64,000 bases of DNA. It comes from Heterobasidion occidentale. Its lineage: Eukaryota; Basidiomycota; Agaricomycetes; Russulales; Bondarzewiaceae. Location: the NCBI GenBank assembly GCA_039111635.1, contig JBCAQO010000003.1, positions 3,782,001 to 3,846,000 on the forward strand, in the 5' to 3' direction. The translations under genes and the position numbers were made by a program. Below the pieces are notes generated by a model. The model did no database searches. It saw only the letters and a program-made list of their open reading frames with translations, and was not told where the DNA came from. Positions 50,086 to 62,633 of this stretch are shown one piece after another. The number at the start of each line of letters is the position of its first letter. Positions within the stretch are counted from its first letter, which is position 1.

Positions 50086-50829
50086 ACATTTCAATTCATT
50101 GCAGGTTTCTGACGCTTATTTGTCGATAGTTACTTGACCCTTCCGACAAAGGTGTGATATGCTCCAACGAGATCATCACTCTTCCCGAGTTCAAAAATCA
50201 AACGATGGAAGCCCCCCTCAGACAGCTGGATGACCTCTGTCCAATGTCACTTAACATCACATATTCAGTGCGCTCAGTAAATGTTGAAAAGAGGAAACGA
50301 TCTCCGGGGTTGTATGTGTAGGCGCGACGATCGACTTAAAGCGTCATATCATAGTCAGAGGCGAGGTTGCATTACGATTGTTGACACGATTCACTCCTGT
50401 ATCTGTGAACCTATTTTCGGTCTATCATTTCACCTTGTGTGAGGTCGACAATGGTTAGCAGCACCATGCGTATCAGCCAAGAACATTCTTACGATGAGAA
50501 TTAGAGACCTTTACTGTTACAATTGCATGGGCTATTGCCACTCGTCAATAAGTAAACTTTATAGTAGGGAGCGACTTCAGGCATATCAATCCGAGAAGAT
50601 ACTTATAGGCATCATTGATCTGAGAATTGATAACTGCATATATATCTTCCGCTCATCGACATCTCTGCGAATCGAAGGCAAACTTGCTACTCAATAAGCT
50701 GCCTCCTGCTCCAAAGAACGGTTGTAACGCGCAAATCCCATCCAGGCAATCGGAACGTAGGTCCATTGTTTGAAGTGTAGCGGTCGTTTTCGTAACGAAG
50801 GATACCACCCATGCACCCTTGAGGCCTGC

Positions 50830-52205
50830 TCATTCGAGAAAGAGGTCCTGCACCCAGAAACTCCGTAGAGGAAGCCCCAAGCCCCTCCGCCCCTCGACAA
50901 ATGACTCTAAAGAGTTCCAAGGAAGGAGAGAACCAAATCGGTTGTATACGATCCGTAAATGCGTCAGATCCTGAAGGAGGGCGGTTCTGCAGGATTCTCT
51001 GAGCAGAAACAATTCAAGAGGTCTGGGATGGATACCAGGCAGGAGCACCAAGGTACGCAGACGAGGCATGCTTTGGATAACAGCTCTCCACGTTTCAACC
51101 GTAGGACGCGTCGATGCCGGACGCGGGGGCAGCGGACCTAACCACAGCTCCTGGACAGCATCTACTGGGAAGTCATGCACGAGGGATAAGAGTGTGTGTT
51201 CGAAGAAACAACCGCTGGGCTCCATCACCGGCCACCCGGATGACAATTCGAAAGCCGATTCCTCGTTGCCTCCGCAAAGGACCAAAGCGTTTGGCAATCC
51301 AATAGCTAATTTGGTTGACTGGTTGAGAGGACGAATGAGGGAAAGATCTGTGGGGAGGAACGCGGAGAGCACGCAATTGGTCGTTCCTGGCGGGGGGTCT
51401 AGATACAAGCAGACGATGGTGCATTTTGAAGGAATGTCTAGAAGGGAAAGGAAGGTGCGCAATGTAGGCCAGCGGACGTTCCGGACCTCAAGGTGGCAAA
51501 GGCGGGGAAGGGGGATGCGGAAGTTCCTGTTCAAGTCGGGGCATTGAGGGATAATGGCGCTGAGTTCCAATTGCTCTAGCTCCGGACTCTGGAGTAGCGC
51601 CTCGTGTAATTGTGCGCAAGCGAAGCCCTTGACGCCTGTAAGCTTGAGACGAGTCAAGCCTCCGAACTGGTTCTGCTTGTTCCAACGCAGCCGGTTGAGC
51701 GAGAGAACCTTTAAGGACGGCGTCGACGCAGAAAACAATGTAGGCATGAGAAGAGAGTCGGGAAGTCGGACGTCGATAGTGAGATTCTCGAGTTTCGGTG
51801 CAGGGCTGTTTAGAAAGGACATGATACGTTTGACAGATACAGTCTCGTTCTCGCAATCATCGACCCTACGGATATAGAGTTGTTGGAGACGGTGCGTGAA
51901 CCCCGGAATGAGGTCAAGAAACCAGGGCTTCGCGTCTGAAGCCGGAACCTCCACTCGAACCCGCAGAGGAATGGAATGGGATCGATCAAGGCAAGCGGAC
52001 ACAAGTTTTAAGCTGCATCCTGTGTGAATTACGTCCCAGAGAGAAGGATAACCGAGCATGATACTCCGCCAAGTCCGGCAGACATGGGACAAGCTGAGAA
52101 CGGCATGGGGTTGAGAGGGTTTTCGGCACCAATAGGGCTATCGATGCGTTCGTAAGTCGAAGTGCGGAAGATCTGCACAAGAATTTCTGGGGGAAGATGG
52201 TACAT
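50830..52205 (-). CDS. F-box/leucine-rich protein (third type)
   Basis: Minus strand. The likely start is the ATG at 52205 (MYHLPPEILVQIFRTSTYERI); a TAG acceptor just upstream (about 52219) suggests an additional 5' exon I cannot place. The F-box is LPPEILVQIF ... LSHVCRTWRSIMLGYPSLWDVI. About 390 residues of LRR-like repeats follow (LENLTIDV, LKVLSLNRLRW, LTRLKLTGV, LEQLELSAI, LCHLEVRNVRW, LRTLVLLPG), ending SFWVQDLFLE. One frame correction is needed at about 52100, inside the F-box. It is a probable SCF adaptor. It is not of the four-copy family, although it sits among its members on the opposite strand. Confidence 0.75.
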
Positions 52206-53383
52206 GGGGCGGCCCACTAACGGCAGAGGGTTTTGTCAGCATCTGTGAGACTGTCCGTCCATGCTATGGCTTTGCCGCATCGTCACGTCCTACACCCACT
52301 CACCTCACACAAACAGACGAGCTACCAACCGAGAACGCAGCGGCTCAACTTGACACGAAAGATGGCAGGTCCGATGTGCGAATCCTGCCCTTGAACGGTG
52401 TTTGAACAGTCTATGTCAAGATGAGCATGATGTTATAACCGAACAAAACACGAACTTACCGCACCAGCTAGTTCAAAGCTAGAGAGGGTGGAAAAGAGTA
52501 CCCCATCGCTGAAAACATTGCTTTATAGTGTTTGATCGTGTAGTCAGCTGTGCGCGCCTAGCCCAGGGAAGATCCATCTGACATGATGAGCTCGGCATCG
52601 GGCATGGCTGCTCTGGCCGAGCCTTCTGAAGATTCCCTGGGTCATTCGGATGATCCAACTTAACAAGAGCTGGACATGCTATAAAGAGAACTCCATGCTC
52701 GAGCTCGGGAATCTTGATTTCAAATCCCAAGGGAAGAGAACGCATGGCGCGTCGTGACTTGACACGCACGACGAGAAATATCGCCAGCAATACGAGTATC
52801 CCTAATCAAAAAGATCATCTCATGCGGACAGTGCAGTGAGAATTTCAACGCCTCCCTTATATATGCCCAAGAAATATTATTTCGCTGTTGTTCCATAGGA
52901 ACCCTGATCATATGTCGGATCGACCGAGAGCACTCGAAAAAATTCGCAAGCTCACCCTTACCTAAATGCGCACATTACGGATGTTACCTGCGGGTCAGCG
53001 GCTGGTATGCTTCATAATGCTTCGTGGTGTCCGCGCAAGAAGAAAATTTAACTTCGTGCCCGACGCTGTGAAAATGAGAACGCTGTCCGGAGACAAGAAT
53101 AAACTTGCGTCGGCAAGCTGATTTCGGAAGATGTGACGTTTGACATGATGACTAATCCAGCAAGGGCGCCCGTGCAGCGCCAGGCAGCGCCCGGCGTTGC
53201 GCAGCTTCGCGCGCACTTGTACGACGAGACTCAATATCTTATCTGTGTTTTGAAAGCCTTTCAGCCTCATCATTCATACCCTCTGTCCTCCTCAGACACC
53301 AATACCGAACTGATTCCCCTTGTACACTCTCAATAAACGATACCTTTGCCCATAGCTCATAGGGCTCAGCCCCTCCAATCCCA
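52206..53383. other. Intergenic with an unassigned minus-strand frame
   Basis: No confident gene. On the minus strand about 52560-52790 reads FEIKIPELEHGVLFIACPAL after a short hydrophobic stretch, which looks protein-like but matches nothing I recognise and has no clear start. It may include a 5' exon of the F-box/LRR gene. Confidence 0.35.
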
Positions 53384-55229
53384 ATGATAACGCCACCACT
53401 CGGTGCGGACTTGTCGTTCGACCAGCTGCTAGGAGCACTATCATGGAAATTAGAGTCATTGGACCTCAGAGATCACTCCGAGTAAGCCTTTTGATCCACT
53501 GACTCCGATTGCCTGCAGTTGACAGCCCGTAAGACTGCGCGACCAGTTCAAGCCTCACATTTCTACAGTATGTGGCACAAGCATCAAACCTTATTCGCTG
53601 AAAGAACAATGTCCTCTTTCACTAGCTTCGGAAAGTTCACACATCCCTAGGAGCAATCCATAACGCCTTCCTCCCCATTCATCATCTCCCTGCAGAGATC
53701 TTGGGTGACATACTCAAATTAACCATCCCGATCACACCACCGTTCGACTCCCCACAATGGATGTTTCCGGTGTCCGACCCACGCTTCACTCGGAAGCGAT
53801 CCAATGAGCCAGCTCGTCATATTTTTGGGCTATCGCGTATCTGCCGATTTTGGCGAGATGTGATCTTCTTTCATCCGTTATTTTGGTCAAGAATCGAGTC
53901 TCCAAAGCCTGAATCCGAAGGGGAATGGAATCTGATTCATACCTGCCTCGCAAGATCAAGAGACGCCTACCTCCATGTATCGGACATCAATTTCACTATG
54001 TGGAATGCCATCGGAGACCACTCACGCCGGCTGCGTTACTATTCCCTTAATTTCAGTAAGGATAGCTCACCGACGTCCATCACTCGATATTCTGTGCCGA
54101 ATCTTGAGCGCCTCCTACTTGATAATAATGGCCGCACAAATATTGGCCACATTGAACAGATATCTTCTCTGTTTGCGCCAGAAATGCCAGGATTGCGACG
54201 TCTATATCTGCGAGGGTTCACCTCGTGGGCAAACCTCCAATTTTCGCATTTGACGCATCTCGCGCTATGCAAACACAGTCACCCGAGCGTCCACATGGAC
54301 CAGTTTCACGACCTTTTGCGAGATTGTCCCTTCATGGAGGTCTTGATCCTGGAAAATGGTATCCTAGAGGAGAGGAGTCTAGTGATCGAAGTAGAAGCCC
54401 CATTGTCCTAGGTGTACTTCGTCGGCTGGTGATGGAACAGGCTACAATGCAAACAATCACGACCTTCATGTCGCATTTAAACTTTCCACCAACCACAGCC
54501 ATACGTATGAGCGTCCGCACCCCACCAGGCAACGAACCTCTCCCTCTGATCATTCCGTACGGGGTATTCGATTGCGCACCTTTCACAGAGAGCCGCTGTA
54601 TATCCATCACATTATTGCCCCACTGGGACAAAGCCTCGCTTGCGTTCTTTGCGCTTGACGAAACACACAAGTCAGGATTTGCATCCACCGTGCGGAATAT
54701 CACCAGACCCACTGAATGCACGACATTGTGTCTCAAAGCCGCCCTTCCGATGATCAATCTTTCCCGCATCCAGGAGCTCTCTCTCGACCTCGGCCTTTTA
54801 CCCGACACCGTCAATTGGAAGGCGATGTTCGAGCTTATGCCGTACATCAGGGTCCTGTCGGTCATCGACCGTCATCTGCCGAACTGTATTGGCCATCTTC
54901 GGGACGGCTTGCTGCCTTCCCTCGAGGTGCTCCGGCTGATGCAGACGCTAGAATGGGCGGTAGACCCTCCGCCCCCTCCGCAGGCCCAGAATCACGTGTT
55001 CGGATCGCGGGCTGCTCTGGAGGAGCTCGTGTCGCAGAGGGCGAGAGACGGCCGCCGGTTGAAGGAGATACATGTGAGGCAGTGGTCTATTACGCCGCTG
55101 GACCTCGGGGAGATACGCCAGCACGTCGATGACCTTATAATTTCGAGCCCTTTGCCTCGACACGCTCGATATACATCTGAACTTCCTTTCACCCTTTCTG
55201 ATCCTTGGATAAGAGAGTGGGATGCGTAG
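53384..55229 (+). CDS. F-box protein, copy 4 (most diverged)
   Basis: Exon 1 is 53384-53481 (MITPPLGADLSFDQLLGALS) and exon 2 is 53626-55229. The F-box HHLPAEILGDILKLTI ... ICRFWRDVIFFHPLFW follows the same layout as copy 1, and LRR-like segments are LFAPEMPGLRRLYLRG, HLTHLALCKH and IQELSLDLGL. A frame change at about 54405 separates the first half (ending near VEAPLS) from the second (VLRRLVMEQATMQ), and exon 1 ends one base out of phase with exon 2. The C-terminus ends DPWIREWDA. It is a probable SCF adaptor; the two breaks may be assembly indels. Confidence 0.68.
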
Positions 55230-55410
55230 TGATCTCGATGTCGTTGATAGTGTAGGATTTAGGTGTATTTGTTTGTGAGGTGATTCGGTTAGCAAGTACA
55301 TAATATATGGTTATCGGGAGATTTGTGAGCAGTAAGGGTTATCTTATCGTGTGCCACGGGAGTGATCAACTCTTGCTCTCACTGGTCGCCACCAACACCA
55401 TCGAGCAGGA

Positions 55411-56169
55411 ATGACCAAGCCGTACGTCCAATCAGGAGAGCCTTTGCACGAGTTCCTGCGCTCCTTCTGGCAGAGGCAAGTGGATGCTGCCGAGCAGGAG
55501 ACTCCTGACTATCGTCACCCGCCCCTCCCCCTCGCCAGGATAAAGAAGGTGATGAAGAATGACCCCGACGTCAAGGTGTGTCCCACACGTACTCCACGAA
55601 CTTTCACCCAAATTTTGACGTGCTTCTGTGGTTCCATTTAAGCAGATGATCGCTGCGGACGGTGAGTCCCTGTATCACAACCCAGTCCAACTCGTCGCGA
55701 GCGTCACTCCACATAGCGCCCATACTCTTCTGCAAGGCTTGCGAGAGTGAGCGCCTCTGTCCGGATTTCGTGGAGTTTCTCCTTTGACACGTGGCAGTAT
55801 TCATCGCCGAAATTACCTCGCGCGCGTTCATCATCGCCGATTCGAACAAACGGCGGACCCTGTCACGTTCGGACATCGCCAAGGCGCTGAACAGGTCTGA
55901 CCAGTTCGACTTTCTCATCGACATCGTGCCGCGGGAGGACCCGTATGGGCCTGCGGCGACTGGGAACTCGAAAAGTGCGGTGAAGAAGAACGCAGCAGGC
56001 CCGAGCATTAAGCGCGACTCGGTGGGTACTTCAAAATATTCACTGCCTCGCTACGTCATCTGACGGCAGTTATAGAGGGCCGGTGGACACGGAGATGGTC
56101 ATCGGGATCGACCAGAATTCGAAAACGCCTCCGGTGGTCGAGGCGACGTACCCCCCACAGATGTATTAG
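55411..56169 (+). CDS. HAP5: CCAAT-binding factor subunit HAP5 (NF-YC)
   Basis: Histone-fold subunit of the NF-Y/HAP complex that binds CCAAT boxes with HAP2 and HAP3. Exons: 55411-55575, 55646-55661, 55717-55746, 55798-56021 and 56076-56169. The core is unmistakable: [72 protein letters not shown] and [11 protein letters not shown]. Exons 2 and 3 are microexons of 16 and 30 nt. The last junction is out of phase by one base. The tail frame reading [17 protein letters not shown] is the likeliest, so one indel or a different splice lies near 56021-56076. It is short for the family, with little Gln-rich tail. Confidence 0.88.
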
Positions 56170-56739
56170 ATCAGGTATGAATTCGTCGTCTCTGGATGGG
56201 CGCGCGCCTCATTTTCTTCCTTTCAGCTCCAATCCCTCTTGCATTCCCCCGCACCTATAGACCGGCCTCCGATGCCTTGAGGGCCTCTACCATCGCTCTT
56301 TGAGAGTTCTGTATATCGATCGCTTTTGGATTCATCATCTATATCTCTTGCTATTGGTCCTTGGTTTGGTCGGTTTCCTCTCTATATCGAGTCTCGTTTC
56401 ATTGCACCTGCTACATAAGCATCACTGGTTATCATTACTTAAAATTCCACAGACTCAATCATAGGACCGTAAGATCCCTGCAAGTCGCGAATGCACACGC
56501 AAGCCTCAAAATTCTGATACGTGTTGATGTCCATATTGCTCACGAGGCTGAACTGAAGGACATATCATAGCGTGCTGACGCGGAAGAATCATAGAACGGC
56601 GGTGCGTGTACAACATTGATAAGTCTCCGTATATACACCTCTCATACACTCCCCGAAAAACAATTTCAGCAGAATCAATCAAGCACTCTTGCCCCACATT
56701 TTCTTCTTCGTTTGTGAGGCGTGTTAATATCGCGCAATG
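56170..56739. other. Intergenic
   Basis: Convergent 3' flanks of HAP5 and the hydrophobin gene. Nothing further was recognised. Confidence 0.4.
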
Positions 56740-57595
56740 TTAAAGACCGACGTTGACCGGGACACAGCCGATAGCAACGACGGAATCTAAGAGAATGCGC
56801 AATTAGCTTTGATCGGTAGATGATACGAGGCAAAGCTAACTGAAGTTGTTGTCTTCACAGCACAGGGGGTCCGCGTCGCTAAACACCGTACGGTCAGCAT
56901 TATAGCTACCGACGAAGGAACAATCCTGCTCACCAAGTCGCGCCGCTACCGAGGCCAACGACGTCGATGGGCGCACAGGTCACGCCCACCACGACATCCA
57001 GGTCCTCCACAACGACGCCGATGAGGCTCAGGACTGACGCGATGCCGGGATCACCAGCGGTGCCCGAACTTTCGCAGCATTGGACTGGGCCCGTGTCGCA
57101 CTGGCTGCCGGGCAGGAGCGTGCCGGTCGGGAGGGCGGGGATGGATAATGTTATGGTGGGGATAATCGACGTCGGGATGATAGTTGGGATGATGGAGGTC
57201 GGGATGACGGTCGGGAGCCCGAGCGGAATAGAGGTTGGGAGGTCAGTCGGGATTCCGGTTGGAAGAGAGATTGGGAGGTCGGTAGGGATACCAGTCGGAA
57301 GAGAGGTTGGAAGCTCTGTCGGAATACCAGTCGGAAGAGAGATCGGAAGGTCGGTTGGGATCCCAGTTGGAAGCTCTGTCGGTATCCCAGACGGAAGAGA
57401 GGTTGGGAGGTCGGTCGGAATACCAGTCGGAAGAGAGATGGGGAGATCGGTTGGGATACCAGTCGGAAGAGAGGTTGGGAGGTCGGTCGGGAGAATGGTT
57501 GGTATGATTGTGGGTATGAGGCCTTCGCCGCGTGGGGCAGCCACGATGGAGGTAGCGAGAGCGAGCAGAAAGAATGAGCTAAGCTTGATCGCCAT
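56740..57595 (-). CDS. Class I hydrophobin with long Pro/Thr repeat spacer
   Basis: A small secreted protein that self-assembles into amphipathic films on aerial hyphae. Minus strand, exons 56841-57595 and 56740-56786 (about 266 aa). The ATG at 57595 starts MAIKLSSFFLLALATSIVAA, a signal peptide. About 120 residues of a degenerate 12-residue repeat follow (PTDLPTSLPTGI, PTDLPISLPTGI). The eight-Cys hydrophobin core then comes: QCDTGPVQCC, GVTCAPIDVVG, then EQDCSFVG, DPLCCEDNNF and GCVPVNVGL. Spacing is class I. A one-base break at about 56935 separates the fourth and fifth Cys. Typical hydrophobins are about 100-130 aa, so the repeat spacer doubles the length. Confidence 0.85.
57190..57520 (-). 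repeat. Pro/Thr-coding 36-bp-type repeats in the hydrophobin
   Basis: Imperfect tandem units, mostly 36 bp with some half units, coding [I/L]PT-[D/E]LP-[T/I]SLPTG. The opposite strand has a long open frame across the repeats, which is a shadow. Confidence 0.8.
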
Positions 57596-57648
57596 TTCGT
57601 TCAATGTTCAGCTGGTCGTTACTGACTGCTACCAGCATGGCGAACAAG

Positions 57649-57657
57649 CTTTTTATA
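57649..57657 (-). promoter_or_regulatory. TATA box of the hydrophobin gene
   Basis: TATAAAAAG on the minus strand, about 55 bp before the ATG at 57595. A strong TATA box suits a highly expressed, development-regulated gene. Confidence 0.6.
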
Positions 57658-60167
57658 CGATCCCTGGAATCCAAGAGGTGCATTTGAGTTCTCACATTTT
57701 ATTACAGAACTACAGACCGCCAAAATCATGGGCTCAAACGGGCAAGAAGATGAGCAAAACCATGCGAGCCCAGAACGGGAAAGATGCTTCGAGCTCAGGG
57801 AAGGTTCATCCCGAGGATCCCAAGGGCATAGGATGATTTGAAACAGAGTGATCATAGAATGAGAAGGTCTGTAGCCCGGAGTACACACGACGACACTTCT
57901 GCAATAGAAAGGCGCCCTTGGCGAAGATGATTTTCCAGCGGTACGAGATCTAAAAATGTCCTGCACGGCAAGAATTTAGCTCTAACTAGCCTGCAGACGA
58001 GCATTCCATGTAGCAAGGCGGGCAGTCTTTGTTTTTGACCCATCAGTGAGCTGTCTTGTTGTGACCCCGGCCGTCTAACCTGTCGTCGGACCGTGGCCCA
58101 ACGGTCGCGAACTACGACGCCTGCTATATCGAGTCTGCTGAGTCAGCTGAACTTCATGGCGCTCCCGACAGCTCCCTTCCTTCTGCGTGTGGCATAGCAG
58201 TGCCCCGGCGGCTTGACGCGGCTGGCTCCCTGGTCAGATTATACTTGTGAACGTGTGCATCTTTGTCCAGATCGGTAATTTATAACACTTGATTTAGATG
58301 CGCACCATAAGCACCTGTTTCAAAAATTGGAGCGGAATCCTCGGTTGACCCCACTTTGAAATTTGATCTCCCAGTCGTACCTTTGTCGCTGTCAGGAGAT
58401 TCCGTGAGGTCTCAAGGTCTGCTGATGGACACGTTTGTTCGCAATTTTTCTGATGACCATCTCGCGTTCAAGGTGAAGATGGTTCTAGGCCCTTGATTGA
58501 AAAGGCGACGCTCCACTGTATGTGTATTCAAGATAGTGTCATAGCGATTTCCAGAAAGCCATATTACTGTTCTGCCAGGGAGACAGGCATGAGCTCGTTA
58601 CTGGTACGCCTGTTCAAACAATGTTCCCAAGTCGCGAAATAAGTCACAATTCTCCTTCATGGCAAGTACTAGCTTTCCTTAGTAGGCAATCTTCAAAATG
58701 CGTCGAAAAATCATCAGCCTGACCTTATACAAGCTCTCATTTGGGCTTACGGGAGGTTCATTCTGGTGTCATGACATCATTGTCTGGGCAGACGTAGCTT
58801 TCAGTCGATTGAGCCGAAGTATGCGTACAGCACCCATTTCTCTGGGGTGTGGTATCTCCTCTCCCTACTTCGACTCCGCGGACGTGAATCGAAGGGGTCT
58901 TTTGTCGTCGAAGGACATCTAAGGTGCCGCAGCTTTAACAAGATGGAACGGATGAGCTCCCTGAGGAGGTTCGGTTCGGATCCGGCTCTGCTTTTTCATT
59001 GTATTCAAGGCACAAGCCGGAATTCCCGTGCACGGGTGCTGTTTCCCGCTTCGCACTCTCCGCTCCCTACTCCTTATTCAACTGTCCATGGACATCGCAA
59101 GGAATCCATTGGACTTCAAGACCGTATCCCTGACACCATCTTTGGCCGTCTATTCATCTCACATACTGGAACCTTACTGCGATCAATGGGCTTCAACGTC
59201 AAAGAAAACACAAGGCGACCCACTGCCAGGGGCGTGTATTGAAAGCGGACATCTTCTTAGGCGAATAGACACACCGGAACTTCGCGAGTTCATGCTAAAG
59301 GTGCCGTGATGGGGTGCACATCAGTCTCCCTGAGGCTCCGTCTCCAAAGTTGGTCTATTCTGGTACTCATTTCGATACCGCTTCATTCATGTAAGCGTGA
59401 GATCCCATCAATAACGCGGAAACATTCTCTCATGAGGCGTGTAAGGGTTGTCAAGTTCTTGTAAATCTAACGTGAATACTAAAGGGCTCCGACAGAGACT
59501 TGGAATGATCACAAGAGCAGAACATGGTTTCCCAGCGAGTTAGTGTCATGCTTGTTGATGGATGTCGAGTACACTGATCTTTTCTGGCTGAGAGAATTGA
59601 AATCGAGCTACAGTTCGGCGAAACTTTTCTGTCCGCTCTATTTTCGCAATCGTTCCCGAGACTTCAGCCTCTCTCGTCTCCCCTTCATTGTACCCAAAGA
59701 TCTTCTATAGCCTCTACCACCTCGATCGAACCGTCAAAATTTATCTACACGACACCAATATGCTCCGGTTTAAAGCTGTGATTAAGCACTAATGGCTTGC
59801 TGCTTCTCCAATGCGCATTTTAATGTCGTCAGGATCCCTTGTGCTAATCAGTGCCGCCGAAATAAAAGTTCCTTCTACTCATTCAGCGGCGACCGACATT
59901 CCACACATATTTCATCAAGCGATGTTGTAGAGCGAAGGTAAGAGTGAGAGAGCCGGAGAGGGAAAATTAGCTCTGAAAGCACACAGGCGAGGCAGTAGCC
60001 CAATGTTCGACAGTCGAGAGAAAAATCAAATATTTGGCATATATGACATCATACCACGTGCTGGGAACCACCTTCCGTTCCGGGCCGGCAACGTGTCCAG
60101 AGTCAACCACCATGCTTTAATCGCGTCCGAACTTCATTTAACGCTTTCATCCTTACGCTTTTCCATA
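57658..60167. other. 2.5-kb gene-poor interval
   Basis: No supported gene. Frames at 58698-59309 (+) overlap in different phases without a domain or exon chain. It is presumably the upstream region of the hydrophobin gene and the 5' flank of the DNAJ gene. Confidence 0.45.
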
Positions 60168-62007
60168 ATGCACACACCGGTGGTGCTTTACGGTCTTTTT
60201 CTTTTTTCTTTTGCTGTTCTTTCACTAGCGGATGCAAATGCGGGTGGTGCGCTTTACCCTGCAGGGCTAATGCCCTTGATAAACCGCGCAGATGCCCTAC
60301 TTTCTTCGGGACAATTTAATGATGCTGCTAGAGCGTACAGCGATGCTATCGGTGTGTCTCAGGTTGATTCAATGCTCGCAAAATGATTTACATCGATGTT
60401 CCTGTCCAGATCAATCACCAGCGGACTATTCTCTATACTATAAACGTGCGACGGCCTACTTCTCCCTGAACCGATACTCCAACGCCCTCGCGGACTTTGA
60501 CCAGGTCCTATCGCTCACTTCCGAAACATTCGATAAAGCGTACTTCATGAAAGCGAAGATATTCGCCAAAGAGGGACGCTGGTCTGATGCTCGGGATGCT
60601 CTCAAGCGCTACCAGGCCAAGAACAAGTCAGACAAGACTGCAATGGAGCTTCTTCTGGATGTCTCAGACGGAGAAATGGCGGCGAAGAAGGTCTTGAACG
60701 CGCAGAGGGCAAAGCTCTGGACTGCCTGTGAAGAAGCCGCGAGTCAGGCTCTCAAGACTGCGCCACACGCGGTCAATATTCGGCAGCAAAGGGCTTACTG
60801 TGCGCTGGCCGCTGGAGATTTTGAGCAGGCAGTAGGGGATCTCAGGCGAGTCGATCCTCCTCCTCTTTCTCTACTATTTCACGCTCAACGCTACCTCTAA
60901 TAGCCGGCTTTCTCAAATTACGCAACCTTCCACCGCAGCCTTCGTGCGCGTCTTCCGCCTTTCCTATTTCTATATGCCCGCATCCTCTACGCCGATGTCT
61001 ACGCTCAAACAATGCCTCTACTATGACCCCGATCTAAGCCTTGTGCAAGCGCACATCGTCAGGTCAAGTCTCTAGACAAGTCCTTTGCGAAGCTCGACAA
61101 ACTCATGGCTTCCGAAAACTGGAAAGGCATCGTCGACTTCTCTTAGGGTCTGCCTCGAAAGACGCCTCTCCAATCTCTCCAGGTGACGGGTTCCTTGCGA
61201 CGTTCGACGACGCCCTCAACTCCAATGTTGCACCAGCCATGCTTGAACTCCCTTCAAATATTCCCATCTCCCCACCTCGTCGTGCAAGTCCACGCCGTCA
61301 GGAGATCATGCGGGCTTTGTGTCGGTCGTACCTCCAACTCAGTCAAGCTCGTGCTGGGGAGCGGTGGTGCGACGAATTGCTCGGAATGACTGATATGGAC
61401 CGCGACATTGACGGATTGCTCGGTAAGGGTGAGGCATTGCTGGCACGTGAGGAGTGGGAGGAGGCAGTCCGTGTATTTGAGCGCGCATGGGACGCAAGTG
61501 GCGGAGGCAACCGTGAGGTATATGGACTTCTCGCGTTTCATTATTGCCCTGTCGCTGACGCTTCATATCTCAGATTCACGCACGGCTGCAGAAAGCCCAG
61601 CGTCTGTTGAAACAATCTCGGCAGAAAGACTACTACAAAGTTCTAGGTGTGGCACGCGATGCTGACGATAAGACGATTAAAAAGGCTTAGTGCGTATTGC
61701 AGCTTCCGCACGATCGAATCGTGTTTATTGACGTCTTTTCAGCCGGGCTACAACAAAGAAGGCACATCCAGACAAGGGTGGTAGCGAAGCGAAGATGGCA
61801 GCAGTCAACGAGGCGTATGAGGTTCTGTCGAATCCAGAACTGCGACAGCGCTTCGACAACGGAGAGGACCCCAATGATCCTGCAGGTGGCCAACAGGGAG
61901 GAAACCCATTCGGCGGCGCGCACTTCCCCGGCGGCAATCCATTCCAGTTCTTCCAGCATTCGGGCAGTGGCTTCCAATTCCATTTCCAGAACGGACGTGG
62001 ACGATGA
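60168..62007 (+). CDS. ER-lumenal TPR/DnaJ co-chaperone (DNAJC3/P58IPK-like)
   Basis: Probably stimulates the ER Hsp70 (BiP/Kar2) and holds unfolded clients on its TPRs. Exons: 60168-60351, 60410-60845, 60904-61517, 61574-61689 and 61743-62007 (538 aa corrected). The signal peptide is MHTPVVLYGLFLFSFAVLSLADA. TPR helices follow (LINRADALLSSGQFNDAARAYSDAI; YYKRATAYFSLNRYSNALADFDQVL; AYCALAAGDFEQAVGDL; GEALLAREEWEEAVRVFERAW). The C-terminal J domain is KDYYKVLGVARDADDKTIKKAYR with the HPD motif in KKAHPDKGG, then a Gly/Phe-rich tail. No ER-retention tetrapeptide is seen. One base is lost at about 61034 and one at 61141; the exon sum is a multiple of three only after both. Intron 2 appears to be GC-AG. 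Confidence 0.9.
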
Positions 62008-62633
62008 GAATCTGTTTTTGGTGTTGTATACTCTGCTGTCGTATTCGTGTATTTACTGCTATGTACAATTGGATTTTCTCGCTTCTCGAGGACTGACCTC
62101 GCCTCAAGATTCAAAGGGTGGAAAGTATTGTCGAAGTGCGGACTTATCATACCAATTCAGCCTGTCCCCATGACGCTACAGGAAAATACAGCTACAACCG
62201 CAACATTTGGAGACTTGTCTCTCCGAGCGGATGACTTGTTGCCCTTCTCCAGCCTATCTCTTGCAGACTTAGCGTAGTCTGCAAGACCCACAATAGATAT
62301 TCACTCAAAGGGGCACACGGCAGCTTCATGGAGCTGTTCCACGGTGATCCCGTCGACTGTGGCGCCTCAGAGTTCGAGGAGAACAAAAAGAAAATCTCTC
62401 CGCGATTCTTTGGTTTTTCAATTGATACGTGTCAGGAAAGTAGCCCAGGCAATGCAAATATACCGAAAATAGGCTCGTGAGGATTCCTGCATGAGAGACT
62501 GAGGCTTGCCAAGACACAGATAGATTGGCTGGTATACTGGCAAACGTGAGAGTAGATAGCAATCAGCAGAGTAAAATGTACTGTCCGTGCCGATCCTAAA
62601 AAGAAAATATCAACTAAGTAGTGTATCAATCTG
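62008..62633. other. Convergent intergenic region
   Basis: 3' flanks of the DNAJ gene and the GH92 gene. No gene was recognised. Confidence 0.4.

Noticed and set aside
56967..57836. Long plus-strand open frame rich in Gly/Val/Arg
   Set aside because: It is the antisense shadow of the hydrophobin Pro/Thr repeats. The minus strand has signal peptide, hydrophobin cysteines and a TATA box.
58698..59309. Overlapping plus-strand frames as a gene
   Set aside because: Three overlapping phases of similar length, no domain, no consistent splice chain and no promoter signal.
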